NCBI GenBank assembly: GCA_030710515.1
Contig: JALBCR010004749.1
Span: 1 to 64,000, forward strand
Direction of reading: 5' to 3'
DNA: 64,000 nt
Origin: Abscondita cerata
Taxonomy: Eukaryota; Arthropoda; Insecta; Coleoptera; Lampyridae
Shown one piece after another: positions 34,151-45,017 of the stretch. Numbering within the stretch: position 1 is the first letter of the stretch; every line of letters begins with the position of its first letter. The notes below the pieces were generated by a model. The model saw nothing but the letters and a program-made list of their open reading frames with translations, searched no databases and was not told the origin of the DNA. The position numbers and the translations under genes were made by a program.

Positions 34151-34318
34151 GTGTCCAGATTCGACGATATGTCCAATTACTGATTTCGACATTGTGTCCA
34201 TTTTCGGCATTGTGTCCAGCAGGTGATTTCGGCGTTATGATCAGTTTCGGCGTTATGTCCAATAATTCATTTCGGCGTTATGACCATTCGACGTTATGTC
34301 TATTCGGCGAAGTGTCCT
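34151..34318. repeat. degenerate tandem array of a TTCGGCGTTATGTCCA unit
   Basis: Eight imperfect copies of a 16-base core (TTCGACGATATGTCCA, TTCGACATTGTGTCCA, TTCGGCGTTATGTCCA and others) with variable spacers of 0-9 bases. Spacing alternates longer and shorter. No coding meaning is seen. Confidence 0.8.
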
Positions 34319-34599
34319 GATCCCTATCTTTCATGGCTACGGCTCGGCCCTATCACAATACGTTGCAACATAAATGTGCTCGCCGGGCGGCCTTAACTGT
34401 GGCTGTGGAAGTGTTATTAAATCGTCTGCGACACCTAAATTCTTAAATTGTAATCAAGTGCAGCTAAAATTTACGTGCTGAATTTCGTTATCATAGATAG
34501 TCACAAACACCTTTCAATACAAAAAAATAGGAAAAGATAAAAAGGAAAAAAACTAATTTGATACCAAAAATTGTTAAGCTAACAGACTACTTCTGACAA

Positions 34600-35400
34600 A
34601 AAAGGAGAAAACAGTCAAATTGCCCCCTCAGCCACAAATACAAATACTGAATGTAGTACTAGTGCACAAATAAACCATGTAGAAGAAATTGAACTGCAAA
34701 GTGATAGCGGTATTGCGATAGAGGTAAATGAAGTACATAAATCAACAGATCCAGGATTGTGGCTTAATTTTTCTGCAGAAGATGCGTCTTATTGAGACTG
34801 AAAACTGCCAATACCGTAATGACTCATTTAGTAATTCTGTTATGTACGACATTATAATAGTAGAAAACCTACGAGATTTTTTCAAATAAGCTTTCCTTCG
34901 GTTTAAAATTTAACGGAGAAAAATGTATTAGAGAATGGTTATTGTATTCACTATTAAAAAGATCAGTCTTTTGTTTGTAAACTGTTTGCGCTGCAAGATC
35001 AATCAAATTTTTTTCAAGTGAAGGATTTAGTGATTGGAGAAATCTAGTTGTAATTAGTCATTATGAAAGAAGTACATCTCATCGAGACTCTCTCCTAACG
35101 TACGTAATTCGAAGACAAGGTGAAACATTAGATAAGAAATTAAAGAAACAACTTGTGGGAAGATGCGAATATTGGGAACAGGTACTGAAACGTGTTCTAG
35201 CTGGTATTCGCACATTAGCTAAACATGGTTTGGCTTTCAGAGGCAGGCAAGAAAAATTTGGTTCGCTACACAATAGAAATTTTTTAAGACTTTTTGAACT
35301 CATTAACCAATTTGATCCATTTCCATATCATATTTCGAAATACAGAAATTCTGGCAAAGGAAAACTTTCATATAGGTCTTTTTTTCTTTTTTTTTGTAAC
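34600..35400 (+). pseudogene. hAT transposase relic, TTF-zinc-finger/DUF4371 type
   Basis: Fragments on the + strand: DPGLWLNFSAED near 34750 (before the TTF-type zinc finger), FSSEGFSDWRNLVV (about 35010-35050) and SHYERSTSHRDSL. Then comes a continuous stretch LDKKLKKQLVGRCEYWEQVL, RVLAGIRTLAKHGLAFRGRQ, GSLHNRNFLRLFELINQFDPF ending near 35370. This order is that of ZMYM1/DUF4371-type hAT proteins. The catalytic core is lost; the next element begins about 180 bp further right. Confidence 0.65.
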
Positions 35401-36213
35401 TAGTTTATTGCCAGATCAACAAATAATATTTTGTTATAGATACATAGCATTGATAAAATTGGCTACAGAAATGAAACTATAATTAATAAAAGTAAGTAGC
35501 AGTCTTTAGAATGTTAGACAATAACAATTAACGGTAAAATTAACGGTAACAATAATGTGGTTCAATTGTGATTTAGACTGCCTAGATTCCCAAAGTGGTC
35601 CAGGTGGACCCCCAGGGGTCCACGGGAGCCCGATAGGGGTCTACGCTTGCGTGGAAAAAATGGGGGTCCACAACTCGTTAACGGGGGTCTATAAAAATGT
35701 ATTAGGTGACCCGACTTGACTTCTCCTATGAATAAGGGAGACAATGACAATATTATAAGAAGCTTGACTTCTCCTATGAATATAGGAAGACAATATTATT
35801 AGAAGCTCAGCAATTGTTTTTGTAAGAACTTGCATATTCCATATTCAGAAAGAGCGTGTCAAGACTCGCCGATGCCGCGCCGCCCGCCCGCCTATTTAAA
35901 GTCGTGTCTTGTTGGATTTTTCTTTAATATAAATACGAATGCGAATGATAAACATTACTCAGTTGTTTCCGGAATTTCAAAAAGAAAGTGTACCTATATA
36001 AGTGTTCACCAGTGACGGAAGTAGTTTTCAAACTTTTGAAAATTAAAGTGAATTGATATTATTGTTTGCCAGTGTTGGAAAAGTAAGTACCTACCTATCT
36101 ATTTGTTAGCAACTTGTATCTTAAAAGCCACTTCTATTATGTTTGTTAAATCATTTTAAGATTACTTAACAAACATTTTTTTCATATTTACAGGTAAGTA
36201 ATTGATACGAAAC

Positions 36214-37978
36214 ATGGCTGAATCTAAGAAGAAGTGTCGACAGTACAGTGTTGAATATTTGAAATTTGGTTTTCTTCCATCAAATACAGACAAGCGATTG
36301 CCCATGTGTCTTTTATGCAACAAAGTCTTGAGCAATGACTCTATGAAACCATCGAAGCTGGAAGATCATCTAAGAAGGTGTCATCCTGACAAAATAGGTA
36401 AGGATTTGAAATATTTCCAAACATTGAAGGAAAAGTATGAAAAGAGACCCACCGTGCATAGTATGTTCGCTTCAACGTCTGAAAGCAACGACGATGGCTT
36501 GCGGGCATCTTACAATATCTCATTACTTATAGCAAAATCTGGGAAACCGCATACCATTGGAGAGGAGTTAATTTTGCCTGCTGTTGAAGAGGTCTTAAAA
36601 ACTGTCCTGCACAAATCTTCATTTGACATACTTAAAAGAATTCCTTTGAGTAACAACACTGTACAAAGACGTATTGATGAAATGAGCTCTGATGTTGAAA
36701 GTTTCTTGTGTAATTATCTGCAAACAACTCATTTTTCTATTCAACTGGACGAGTCAACTTTACCTGGCAATGAAGCATTATTATTGGCATATGTTCGATT
36801 TATCAAAGGCGAACAAATGTTTGAAGAGTTACTATTCGCGAAAACTTTGAAGACTGACACTAAAGGTGAATCAATTTTTAATGTTCTGAATGATTTTTTA
36901 CGGAAAAATCAATTGCATTCACAAACATTATTTCGGTGGCAACAGATGGAGCTCCTGCCATGGTCGGGCGATATCGTGGGTTTATAAGTCATCTTAAAAG
37001 GATTATACCAGAGGTAATTGCAATTCACTGTGTCATCCACCGACAACATCTAGTAGCGAAAAAATTGAGTGATAGATTGCACCAAGCGCTTCAATTTGTG
37101 ATTAATGCAGTTAACAAAATAAGAAGCAATGCATTAAATACGCGCTTATTTGCACAGTTGTGCGAAGAAAATGATGAGGACTTCCAACGATTGCTGCTAC
37201 ATACCGAAGTACGCTGGTTGTCGAAAGGTGCATGTCTATCAAGATTCTATTTGCTTTTCGACTCTGTTTTAGAGTTTCTGAACACTAAAGATCCTGTTTT
37301 AAAAGAAAACCTCATGAATTTCAAAGCAGACATTGCGTATTTGACAGATTTGTTAAAAAATTCAATGACCTCAACCTACAGTTACAAGGGGACAGCCTCA
37401 ATTTGATAAAAACAAAGAGTGAAATTTCAGCTTTTCTTGGTAAACTGAAACTTATGAAGCAAAATATTGGTCGACGTGAATTTTCCCAGTTTCCAAATTT
37501 ATCGCAGGTAGAATGCCTCGACGAAGATATTCAGACGTATGTTCAACATTTGATTGCCCTGTATGATGATTTTAAAATCAGATTTGAAGACATTCTGTCG
37601 ATGGATATACCACCATGGATAATAAATCCATATGATGAAACTGAAGTGGAAAATGTGGTACTGCAAGAAGAGCTACTCGAGCTTAGCACTAATGAGGAGC
37701 TCAAAGTAGCATTCAAAAGAGGGTATCAATCATTTTGGCTGCAGGCACAAATACCTGAAAAATATCCAGGACTGTGGGGAATTGTGCAAAAATTTCTCAT
37801 AGCGTTTCCTTCGTCATATCTTGTCGAACGCAGTTTTAGTGCCGTAACAAACTTGTTGACAAAAAAACGGAGCAGATTAAATATTACAGAGCGAGGAGAT
37901 TTACGGTTATACTTAACTAAACTCAAGCCAAATATTGATAATTTGCTGTCAATTCACCAAGTACATCCCTCCCATTAA
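36214..37978 (+). pseudogene. hAT transposase, ZBED5/SCAND3-like, two frameshifts
   Basis: Starts MAESKKKCRQYSVEYLKFGF at 36214, preceded by a likely leader intron (36083-36193, GTAAGT to TTTACAG). BED-type zinc finger: CLLCNKVL with later H and H/C (36307-36380). Catalytic region: FSIQLDESTLPGNEALLLAY (36736-36795), then ATDGAPAMVGRYRGF (36939-36983) with the second D, and HCVIHRQHL. C-terminal hAT dimerisation block YLVERSFSAVTNLLTKKRS (37818-37875); stop at 37976-37978. The reading changes frame near 36930 and near 37355 (an A run after TDLL), each a one-base loss. Otherwise full length (about 590 aa), so a recently dead or mis-sequenced copy. Confidence 0.8.
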
Positions 37979-37990
37979 AATTATAACTTT

Positions 37991-38138
37991 ATCTCAGATT
38001 ACAATGGTAATCTGAGATAAAGATTTAACATCAAACTAATAATGATTATTATTTTAAAACGGTCGCAATATAATCAAAGTTTTGATTATATTGCGACTGT
38101 TCTTAAAATAATAATCATTATTAGTTTTGATGTTAAAT
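37991..38138. repeat. two adjacent hairpins in the hAT 3' region
   Basis: A perfect 12-bp hairpin ATCTCAGATTAC/GTAATCTGAGAT with a 4-base loop lies at 37991-38018. It is followed directly by a near-perfect palindrome 38023-38138, with arms of about 57 bp starting ATTTAACATCAAACTAATAA, containing GTCGCAATATAATCAAA at the centre. Only 13 bp separate the transposase stop from the first hairpin. Confidence 0.85.
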
Positions 38139-38574
38139 TTTGATTCTACTAAGACTGTTATAACAACATAATTAAAAGTGTAGTAATTTTGTGTTTGAAT
38201 AAATAGCTACAAAACAAGAAAATATTTATTTTTACTTTTACCACTCCGAAGTGGGAGATTATTGGTTTCTTGTACTGTAGTAAAGTAGAATCCAACTGTT
38301 GGATGAAGACGCTTTTAGACTGGCTTTGAAACTTAGCTTGAATGACAATACTCACAGCATAATCAAAGCAATATAAATTCTCACCTTTTTTTCGAAAACT
38401 TTCAACTCATAGTTGATTGAAAAATAGCCACAACACAGATTTACATAGACATATACTTTTTTCGGGTTTTGGAAGTAAGTTAGTAAATGTAATAGCTGCA
38501 GGGGGTCCACCAGATCCAGCAAAATGTTTAAAGTGGTCTATGAGAAAAAAAAGTATGGGAACCACTAATTTAGA

Positions 38575-41500
38575 GGAATGATATCTTGTGGTAATCTGCG
38601 TTTTAGTCTAGTGTGAACACTTCTTCGAAGTAGTTCATAGTGCACTGATGATTCTTCGCAGGGTAAATATTTTGGCTTGACATTCATCGGCGTTACTATT
38701 TGCATATTCCATCGTTTGAACCAATGGAGAGTTTGTTGGTCGCATCTTGTAATTCCATTACTGCATTTTCTAGGCTTAAGTGAAAATGACTGTGTGATCA
38801 GCAAATGTTGCCAGTGTTGCGGAATATTGGTTATATCTGTATATACAGGGTAGCTTTTATATATCTGTATATATCTGTATATACAGGGTAGCTTTATGTA
38901 TGGAACCAAGGCTCTGTAGCCAAAACGATTGAAGACATCATTCTGGAAATTTTAGGGATCAAATCTGAAGCTATTTCACATAATTTGACACAATCAAAAA
39001 ATTTTTGCTCGATAATTTTTGACACGGTCGCCATCTTGAATTTTTTAAATAGCAAGATGGGTCATGTGATATATCATTTGAAAGCTTATTTTATTTACTT
39101 TGCAACTGACTAGAAACATTGAAGTTGTATTTGGAGGAAATACCTAAAAATTTATTCTAATAATTATTTCTGCAATTATTTGTATTATCGCCTTTTAATT
39201 TAGGTGGCGATGCTTTTGACACGTTACCTAGGTGACGTTACCTAGGTAACGTTATAACGTCAAAACATCAGTTATTCTCATTACTAGTTCATTATTATTC
39301 AATAATTAGAACCGTCTCGTAAAAGTGAATCAGCTAACTGAATCAGAAAGATTACAAAATTCTTATGATGGTTGGTTACGGCGATAGAAAACGCACGCAT
39401 AAAGAAGTTTGCCAACTCTTCAATGCTGAAAACCCTGATAGGAATCCTATAGTGAGATCTACTGTGACCAAGACTTTACGACGGTATAATATCACTGGGA
39501 GTGTTAAGAACCGTCGCAGAAGTGGCCGACCAACAACAGTGGCTACAGAGGATAATTCACTGGCAGTATTAATGGATGTAGTTCATCAGCCCAAAACATC
39601 AGCATATCAGCTTGCACTAAACCATATAATAAATATTCAAACTCAGTTACAAAGTAAATAGAATAAGCTTTCAAATGATATATCACATGACCCATCTTGC
39701 TATTTAAAAAAATTCAAGATGGCGGCCGTGTCAAAAAATTATCAAGCAAAGAAATTTTTTGATTGTGTCAAATTATGTGAAATAGCTTCAGATTTGATCC
39801 CTAAAATTTCCAGAATGATGCCTTCAACCGTATTGGCTACAGAGCCTTGGTTCCATACATAAAAGCTACCCTGTATATTAAATAGAGTTGGTCCTAGTAT
39901 GCTGTCATGAGAAACACCAGCACAAATTGTTTTGATATTAGATAATGTCGAATTAATTCTAATTGAAAAAGTTCGATTTTCTAGAAAAGAGAAAATGACG
40001 GCTTTTAGGTTGGTAGGCATATCTTTGTCTAATAGCTTCTTTTTGATATCTTCAATCCACACTTTATCAAATGCTTGTGCATTGTCTAGAAAAACTCCTG
40101 TGGTGTACTGTTTGCTTTCAAAACCCCGTTCAAAAAATTCGCTAATTCCCGAATTAACCCTATATCGCCTGGGTATTTGTTGTTTATAAGAATTTATTTT
40201 TTAGGTAGTCTAGTTTCCTTTTGATTAGATGTGTGATAGTGTTTACGTTATACATTTTTTCGTAATTATCCGGGAGGGTCTTGATGACCAGGTCCGGAAA
40301 CCAAAGTGGTGATTCTCAGGAACAACATGTTTTTCTTGTTGACCATGGAGTACTGTAAGGTACTGATCACCTTCCATATTTAATATTTATATTAAAAACG
40401 CCTAAAAACACACACGAAAAAACTCTAACAAAATTGACGTACGTTTTGACGTTTTATACATTGAATATTGTTTACGTGATTATTGATTATGGGATTCCTC
40501 GTTCTTTGCCATTCACATCTCATTTTGCTTTTTGTTTTGATAAGTTCAATTATGTACTTTGAGGGTAGTTGTGATTTTCATAGAATCTCTTTTTTTGTGG
40601 TTTGCAGGACAACTCCGTGCTGTTTTGTACAGATGTAGTAATGTGGTGTATCATCGAGTCTATGTCCGTTGTGGTATGAAGGTTTTTAGTTTAATACAGA
40701 TTGTTGTTTAGTATATTTCAAAACAGTATCCAATCTATTTTTCCGTTGATGAGTTTGGGACTGAGTTTTTTTTAAAAGATATGGTATTTGTAAATGATAC
40801 TAGTGCTGGAAGATGATCTGAGTTAAGTTCTGTTATGACGTTTTGAAACACAGGTTTATGAAATTTTTTTTGCAGAACAATATCGAGAATGTCAGGCTGT
40901 GGTCCGGTCGATAGGGATATTCGTCAGGTGTCAGGTTTTGAAATGAGTTATATATTGCAAATTTTTCGAGTTTATACCGCTTATGACAAGTAGCGGTCCG
41001 GTTACATCGAAGATTTTTCTTCGACTAGTTTTTTGTTTGGTTGCAAGTATGCACTTACTATTGTAATAGTAGTCTGGTCTTCTAGTGTCATCTTTATCGC
41101 CGTTGTTTCTATTTTTAGTTTGTCAATTTTTGGTACGCTCGTGTGTTCAAATTTTGACTTTATTAGAATTGCTACTTCTCCTGCAGCTGTTGTACTAGTC
41201 CGATCGTTCCGATGAGTATGATATCCTGGAATTTTGAATTTGATGGTATGGTCTAGATAAGTCTCTGTTATACAGGCAACCTCCACATTGTATCGGGCTA
41301 AGAAAGCTATGAGTAATGAACGTTGTGTGTTGATTCCATTCGCGTTCGTTAAGGTTAAGTTTTGTATAACTATTTGATGTTTATGATCCATTGAAGAGTA
41401 GCGGTAACAAAGTATTTGTGATAAATGATTTAATTTGACCTAAGTAATGCATTTATTAGGTCTATGATTAATTGAATAATATTGTTGAGTGTTGTTGATC

Positions 41501-42434
41501 CGTTGGATGAAGAGGATGCAGTGTTAATTAGATTTAAACCGCTTTTGAGTTTTTCTGCAAATGTCTGCGTGTCATTTACATTAGCGTCAGTGTGATGGGT
41601 TGTTTTAGTGGTACCTATGGTTGGGTTCTAGTTGGTTGTTTTAATAACTCAATGTGACGTAGACATCCACGGTAATTTGCACTGTGGTCTCCACCGCAGT
41701 TTGTACATGTTGGTGGATCAATAGATTTCTTTTGGCAGTAAGTGTGTAGATGGCTGTCTGCGCATTTAACGCATGCTGGTTTAAGGCTACAGTAATTTTT
41801 AGTATGGCACTGTGGGATGTTTTTTGATTTTCTTCTAGCTTCAACGGTTATACTATTGAGTGGTCGATTTTAGTAAGTGAGAAAATGTGTTTTGCTTGTT
41901 CAACAAATCTACTGCACAAAATGGTAGTGGTTTTTTGTCTTTAGAGTATAAGCGAGTTACTTTTATAATTGATAAAGTTTTAATTAATTCGTCTTTAATT
42001 TCTTTGTCCGTGAGCAAAAGAGGGACATTCTTGATTACCACTGATAGATATCGGTTTGTTGTTTGGGTTTTGGTAAGTGTGATATTGTATCTCATTTGTA
42101 GTGAAATGTTTTGTTAATGTTTGATACTCTTCGTCTTTACTCAAATTAATGCGGATTGTGGATGTGTTGTAAGATGTTCTGAAGGGTCCGGTTGATAGTT
42201 TTTGAATATCTTCTATCAGAGCTTTACGGTTAATTGCATTATGCAGATATATTGGTGGTACCTTGATTTCTTTAGTAGTTAATTTTGTTTCTTGAGAGGT
42301 GTTTATATTCGAAGAATCTGTAGATAATATTTGTTGCTAGTTAGAAGATCTTGAGAGGTCCACGGTTTTTGTACCTCATTAATGGGCGGTGATAAATTGT
42401 GCGATTTACGTTTGTTTTGCGTTTGATAATCCAT
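38575..42434 (-). pseudogene. jockey-type LINE relic (gag, endonuclease, RT), interrupted
   Basis: Read right to left. Gag starts MDYQTQNKRKS (42434), includes NRYLSVVIKNVP, and has zinc-knuckle Cys near 41780-41690 (CVKCADSHLHTYC and CTNCGGDHSANY). The APE-type endonuclease at 41391-41040 shows NANGINTQRSLLIAFLARYN, CITETYLD and GYHTHRNDR. RT starts near 40130, with FLENRTFSIRINSTLSN and AGVSHDSILGPTLFNI (40000-39885). After a 1-kb insertion RT resumes at about 38865 with ATFADHTVIF (YADD box, second D changed to H). All domains are broken by stops and frameshifts; 3' end near 38575 at the hAT boundary. Confidence 0.75.
38884..39873 (+). mobile_element. internally deleted mariner-type element inside the jockey RT
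   Basis: Terminal inverted repeats of about 210 bp begin CAGGGTAGCTTT and include ATGGAACCAAGGCTCTGTAG and a CAAGATGGC block. TA flanks both ends. The interior keeps a single 98-codon ORF (39365-39661: MVGYGDRKRTHKEVCQLFNA), the helix-turn-helix N-terminus of a mariner-type transposase, and has lost the catalytic domain. The left tip (TATCTGTATATACAGGGTAGC) is duplicated at a 38-bp period at 38834 and 38872. Confidence 0.75.
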
Positions 42435-42532
42435 TTTTATATCATGGTTAGCAATTGTTAATGGTATTTATACTCAGTATACTATTGGCACGGAGTAATA
42501 AACTTGTCAGAATTATCGAATCTCCCGTATTG

Positions 42533-43826
42533 CAGCGCCGGATTAAGAACTCTAGATACTCTAAACACAAACAATCTTGGTGTTATAGGTACAGTGAGAT
42601 TTGTTTTACAACTGAATATAGAAAATACAATCTGACTATTTTGCCATTACACTTTAAAATTGAACACAGACCATTTATTTTACTGAGCAAACCGTGCTTG
42701 ATTTTGTCAATAATTAAATAAATCAATATTTCTGACAAAATCTGTTTTATTATTGCAATGAATTGTTGACTATTTACACGAAGAAAGATAAAATTGCAAT
42801 TATTTATTTGTGTACACGGTATATGTATCGTCATAATTTTTTTATTTAATTATTTGACATAAAACAGGTTTAATTTTTTTTTGTAGTTGAGATTAATCGC
42901 AAGACATTTACATTGTATTTCCTATGTTCAGTAGTAAAAAAAACCTCACTGTATATCATGAACGGAACACGACTGTAAAACAGTAATAATTTCGATCCTG
43001 TAAGATATTAAAATAAAACTTTCACTCAAATTGTAGTTTCAAAATTTTTACAAACACATGTTTACAATTCAAAACATAATTTGACATAAACTGAAATGTA
43101 ACATTTAATGATCATTGAAAAATTTCTTTCTGCACTTTTTACGTGCAAAATCTTTAACTAATTCTTCAATCAATTCTTCATCTCACGTAATAGATCTGCT
43201 TCAATTGACTAAAATAGACAACGCATCCAGTCTGTCTTGAGTCATAGTTGTTCTACTGTATATAGTTTTTAATTCGTTTCATTTGTGAAAAAGAACGATC
43301 AGTTGAACATTAGGATTTCAAAATTGCTTTTGATTCCATACCATATACCTCCCACCTTGTTACAGAGAGGGATTTTAAGACTTTTGAATTTCCAATGGGG
43401 TTTTTAAGAATTTTCCACCTGCTTGATGATGCCGAAAAAAATTATAAACCAGTTGTACCGTGGAGAAAAAATTAATCGCCTCCAGGCAACAGTCAACATT
43501 TAACAGCACTTCGGCTCACAAGATATAAAGAATGAGTCGCGCAGGGTACAAATAGTGCAAACCTATTCGTTTCTAAAATTTTTTAGTGCATACCCCAGAC
43601 ATATTCGCAGCATTGTCGTAAGATTGACCTCTACATCTTGAAAGGTTCAACTTAAAAATGTCGCCATTTTTTCACCAGTATGACTTTTCCTATTGCACTA
43701 AAAAAATTTAGAAACGAATAGGTTTGCACTATTTGTACCCTGCGCGACTCATTCTTTATATCTTGTGAGCCGAAGTGCTGTTAAATGTTGATGTTTAGAG
43801 TATCTAGAGTTCTTAATCCGGCGCTG
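42533..43826 (-). mobile_element. rearranged hAT element, DUF4371/ZMYM1 type
   Basis: Inverted ends CAGCGCCGGATTAAGAACTC (42533) and its complement (ending 43826) match typical hAT tips of this group over about 30 bp. On the minus strand the C-terminal transposase relic is readable at 43300-43090: TDRSFSQMKRIKNYIQ, EELVKDFARKKCRKKFFNDH, stop near 43106. A more N-terminal catalytic fragment GQSYDNAANMSG occurs at about 43640-43600. Most of the transposase is gone. No target duplication was seen. Confidence 0.65.
43496..43786. repeat. ~95-bp inverted repeat within the hAT relic
   Basis: The arm at 43496-43590 (CAGCACTTCGGCTCACAAGA, GAGTCGCGCAGGGTAC, AAACCTATTCGTTTCTAAA) is repeated as its near-identical reverse complement at 43692-43786. 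The roughly 100-bp loop carries the GQSYDNAANMSG transposase fragment. Confidence 0.8.
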
Positions 43827-45017
43827 AACTGTTTTAGTCATTTCGTTGCCCCACCGAACACGACGAATTAGTTTTTCAAACTGAAAGATCGCAAGAACAA
43901 AAATAGAAAGACTTCTGGATGTCTTATTATTAGTCAGAATAATGTAGGTACCTATACTCCTGATTTATTTTTTATTGCAAAGTAGGCATTGACCTGCTAT
44001 AAAGATAACAAAACCAGTTCGCAACCCTCGTACCCACAAATTGATTGTAAAATTGTCAGCAATTATAAAAAAAGATACGATAAATCAAATAGATAAACAC
44101 TTACTTGTTATGCGGAACCAAACATCTGTAAAAAGAAGGCACCTGTTAGTCATCGCAACTACCTAGGTTATTTGGGATTCACTCACAATAAATTTTAGAA
44201 TTAAATAAATTCAAATCAGCCCTTAATTATAATAATTAATTTCAACACGTACATACCTGCTTCCGAATTCTCATATTCCTTAAATCCAGTTCCCGCAAAG
44301 CACCATTATCACTTCGGTCAGTCTACACACTTATTTTCGAATATTATGTAAACTACCCGTAAAAATTAAAGTATTTTAAGGGAAACGCGTTATCACTTAC
44401 ATTTATAAAAAAGAATCAAACATTTTCCGAATAATATACACTGATTTTTAGCCGGTAACACAAATACATACACGTCGCGACTCGTATCTCGTTCATTGTT
44501 TTCTCAGCCTTCTATGTTTAATTTTTTTAACGAAACGTCATTAAGTGATTTGATTGTTGTCGGGTTATTCACTTTTTTAAAACTTTTTTATTTATTATTA
44601 ATTCCTTAACGAGAAAACATTATACCACTAAATCAAAAGCATTACCTTTAAAATCTCATATATCAGTAAATCGTCTCAATAACGTAATGAGATTTATAGA
44701 TATAAGTCGTTTTGAAGTTATTTTAACCCTTAAATTATTGTTAAAACCATTTGTTTTATATGTTTATTGATTATTTATTTGTATGCTAATGGTTAAATGC
44801 ACTGATCTTAGATTTTGTAACTTGCAATAAATATATTAAATCAAAATCAGTTAAGTTTCTAAAAAATTCTACAGTGGTTTTTTTAATTGGAATACTTCTG
44901 GTTAAAAAAATTATATAGTGTGTTCCAAATGTCAGATAAGATCGACATTTTTTTAAAAGACAGAAAATTCATGTTGTGTAAAACTAGTTACCAAATTTAA
45001 TTTCTTACTACTTAAAG
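43827..45017. other. AT-rich DNA, nothing recognised
   Basis: No ORF with recognisable content and no clear repeat pair up to the Penelope-like element. Confidence 0.45.

Larger units (their letters stand above)
35580..38567 (+). mobile_element. hAT transposon (ZBED5/Buster-like), ~3 kb
   Basis: The ends carry the hAT-like tip motif TTCCCA in inverted orientation: TAGATTCCCAAAGTGG at the left (35584) and the complement GGGAACCACTA at the right (38558-38567), with GTGGTC/GACCAC subterminal copies. ATTTAGA flanks both sides (35571-35577 and 38568-38574), suggesting a 7-8 bp target duplication. It encloses the transposase relic and a palindromic 3' region. Exact ends are uncertain by a few bases. 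Confidence 0.65.
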
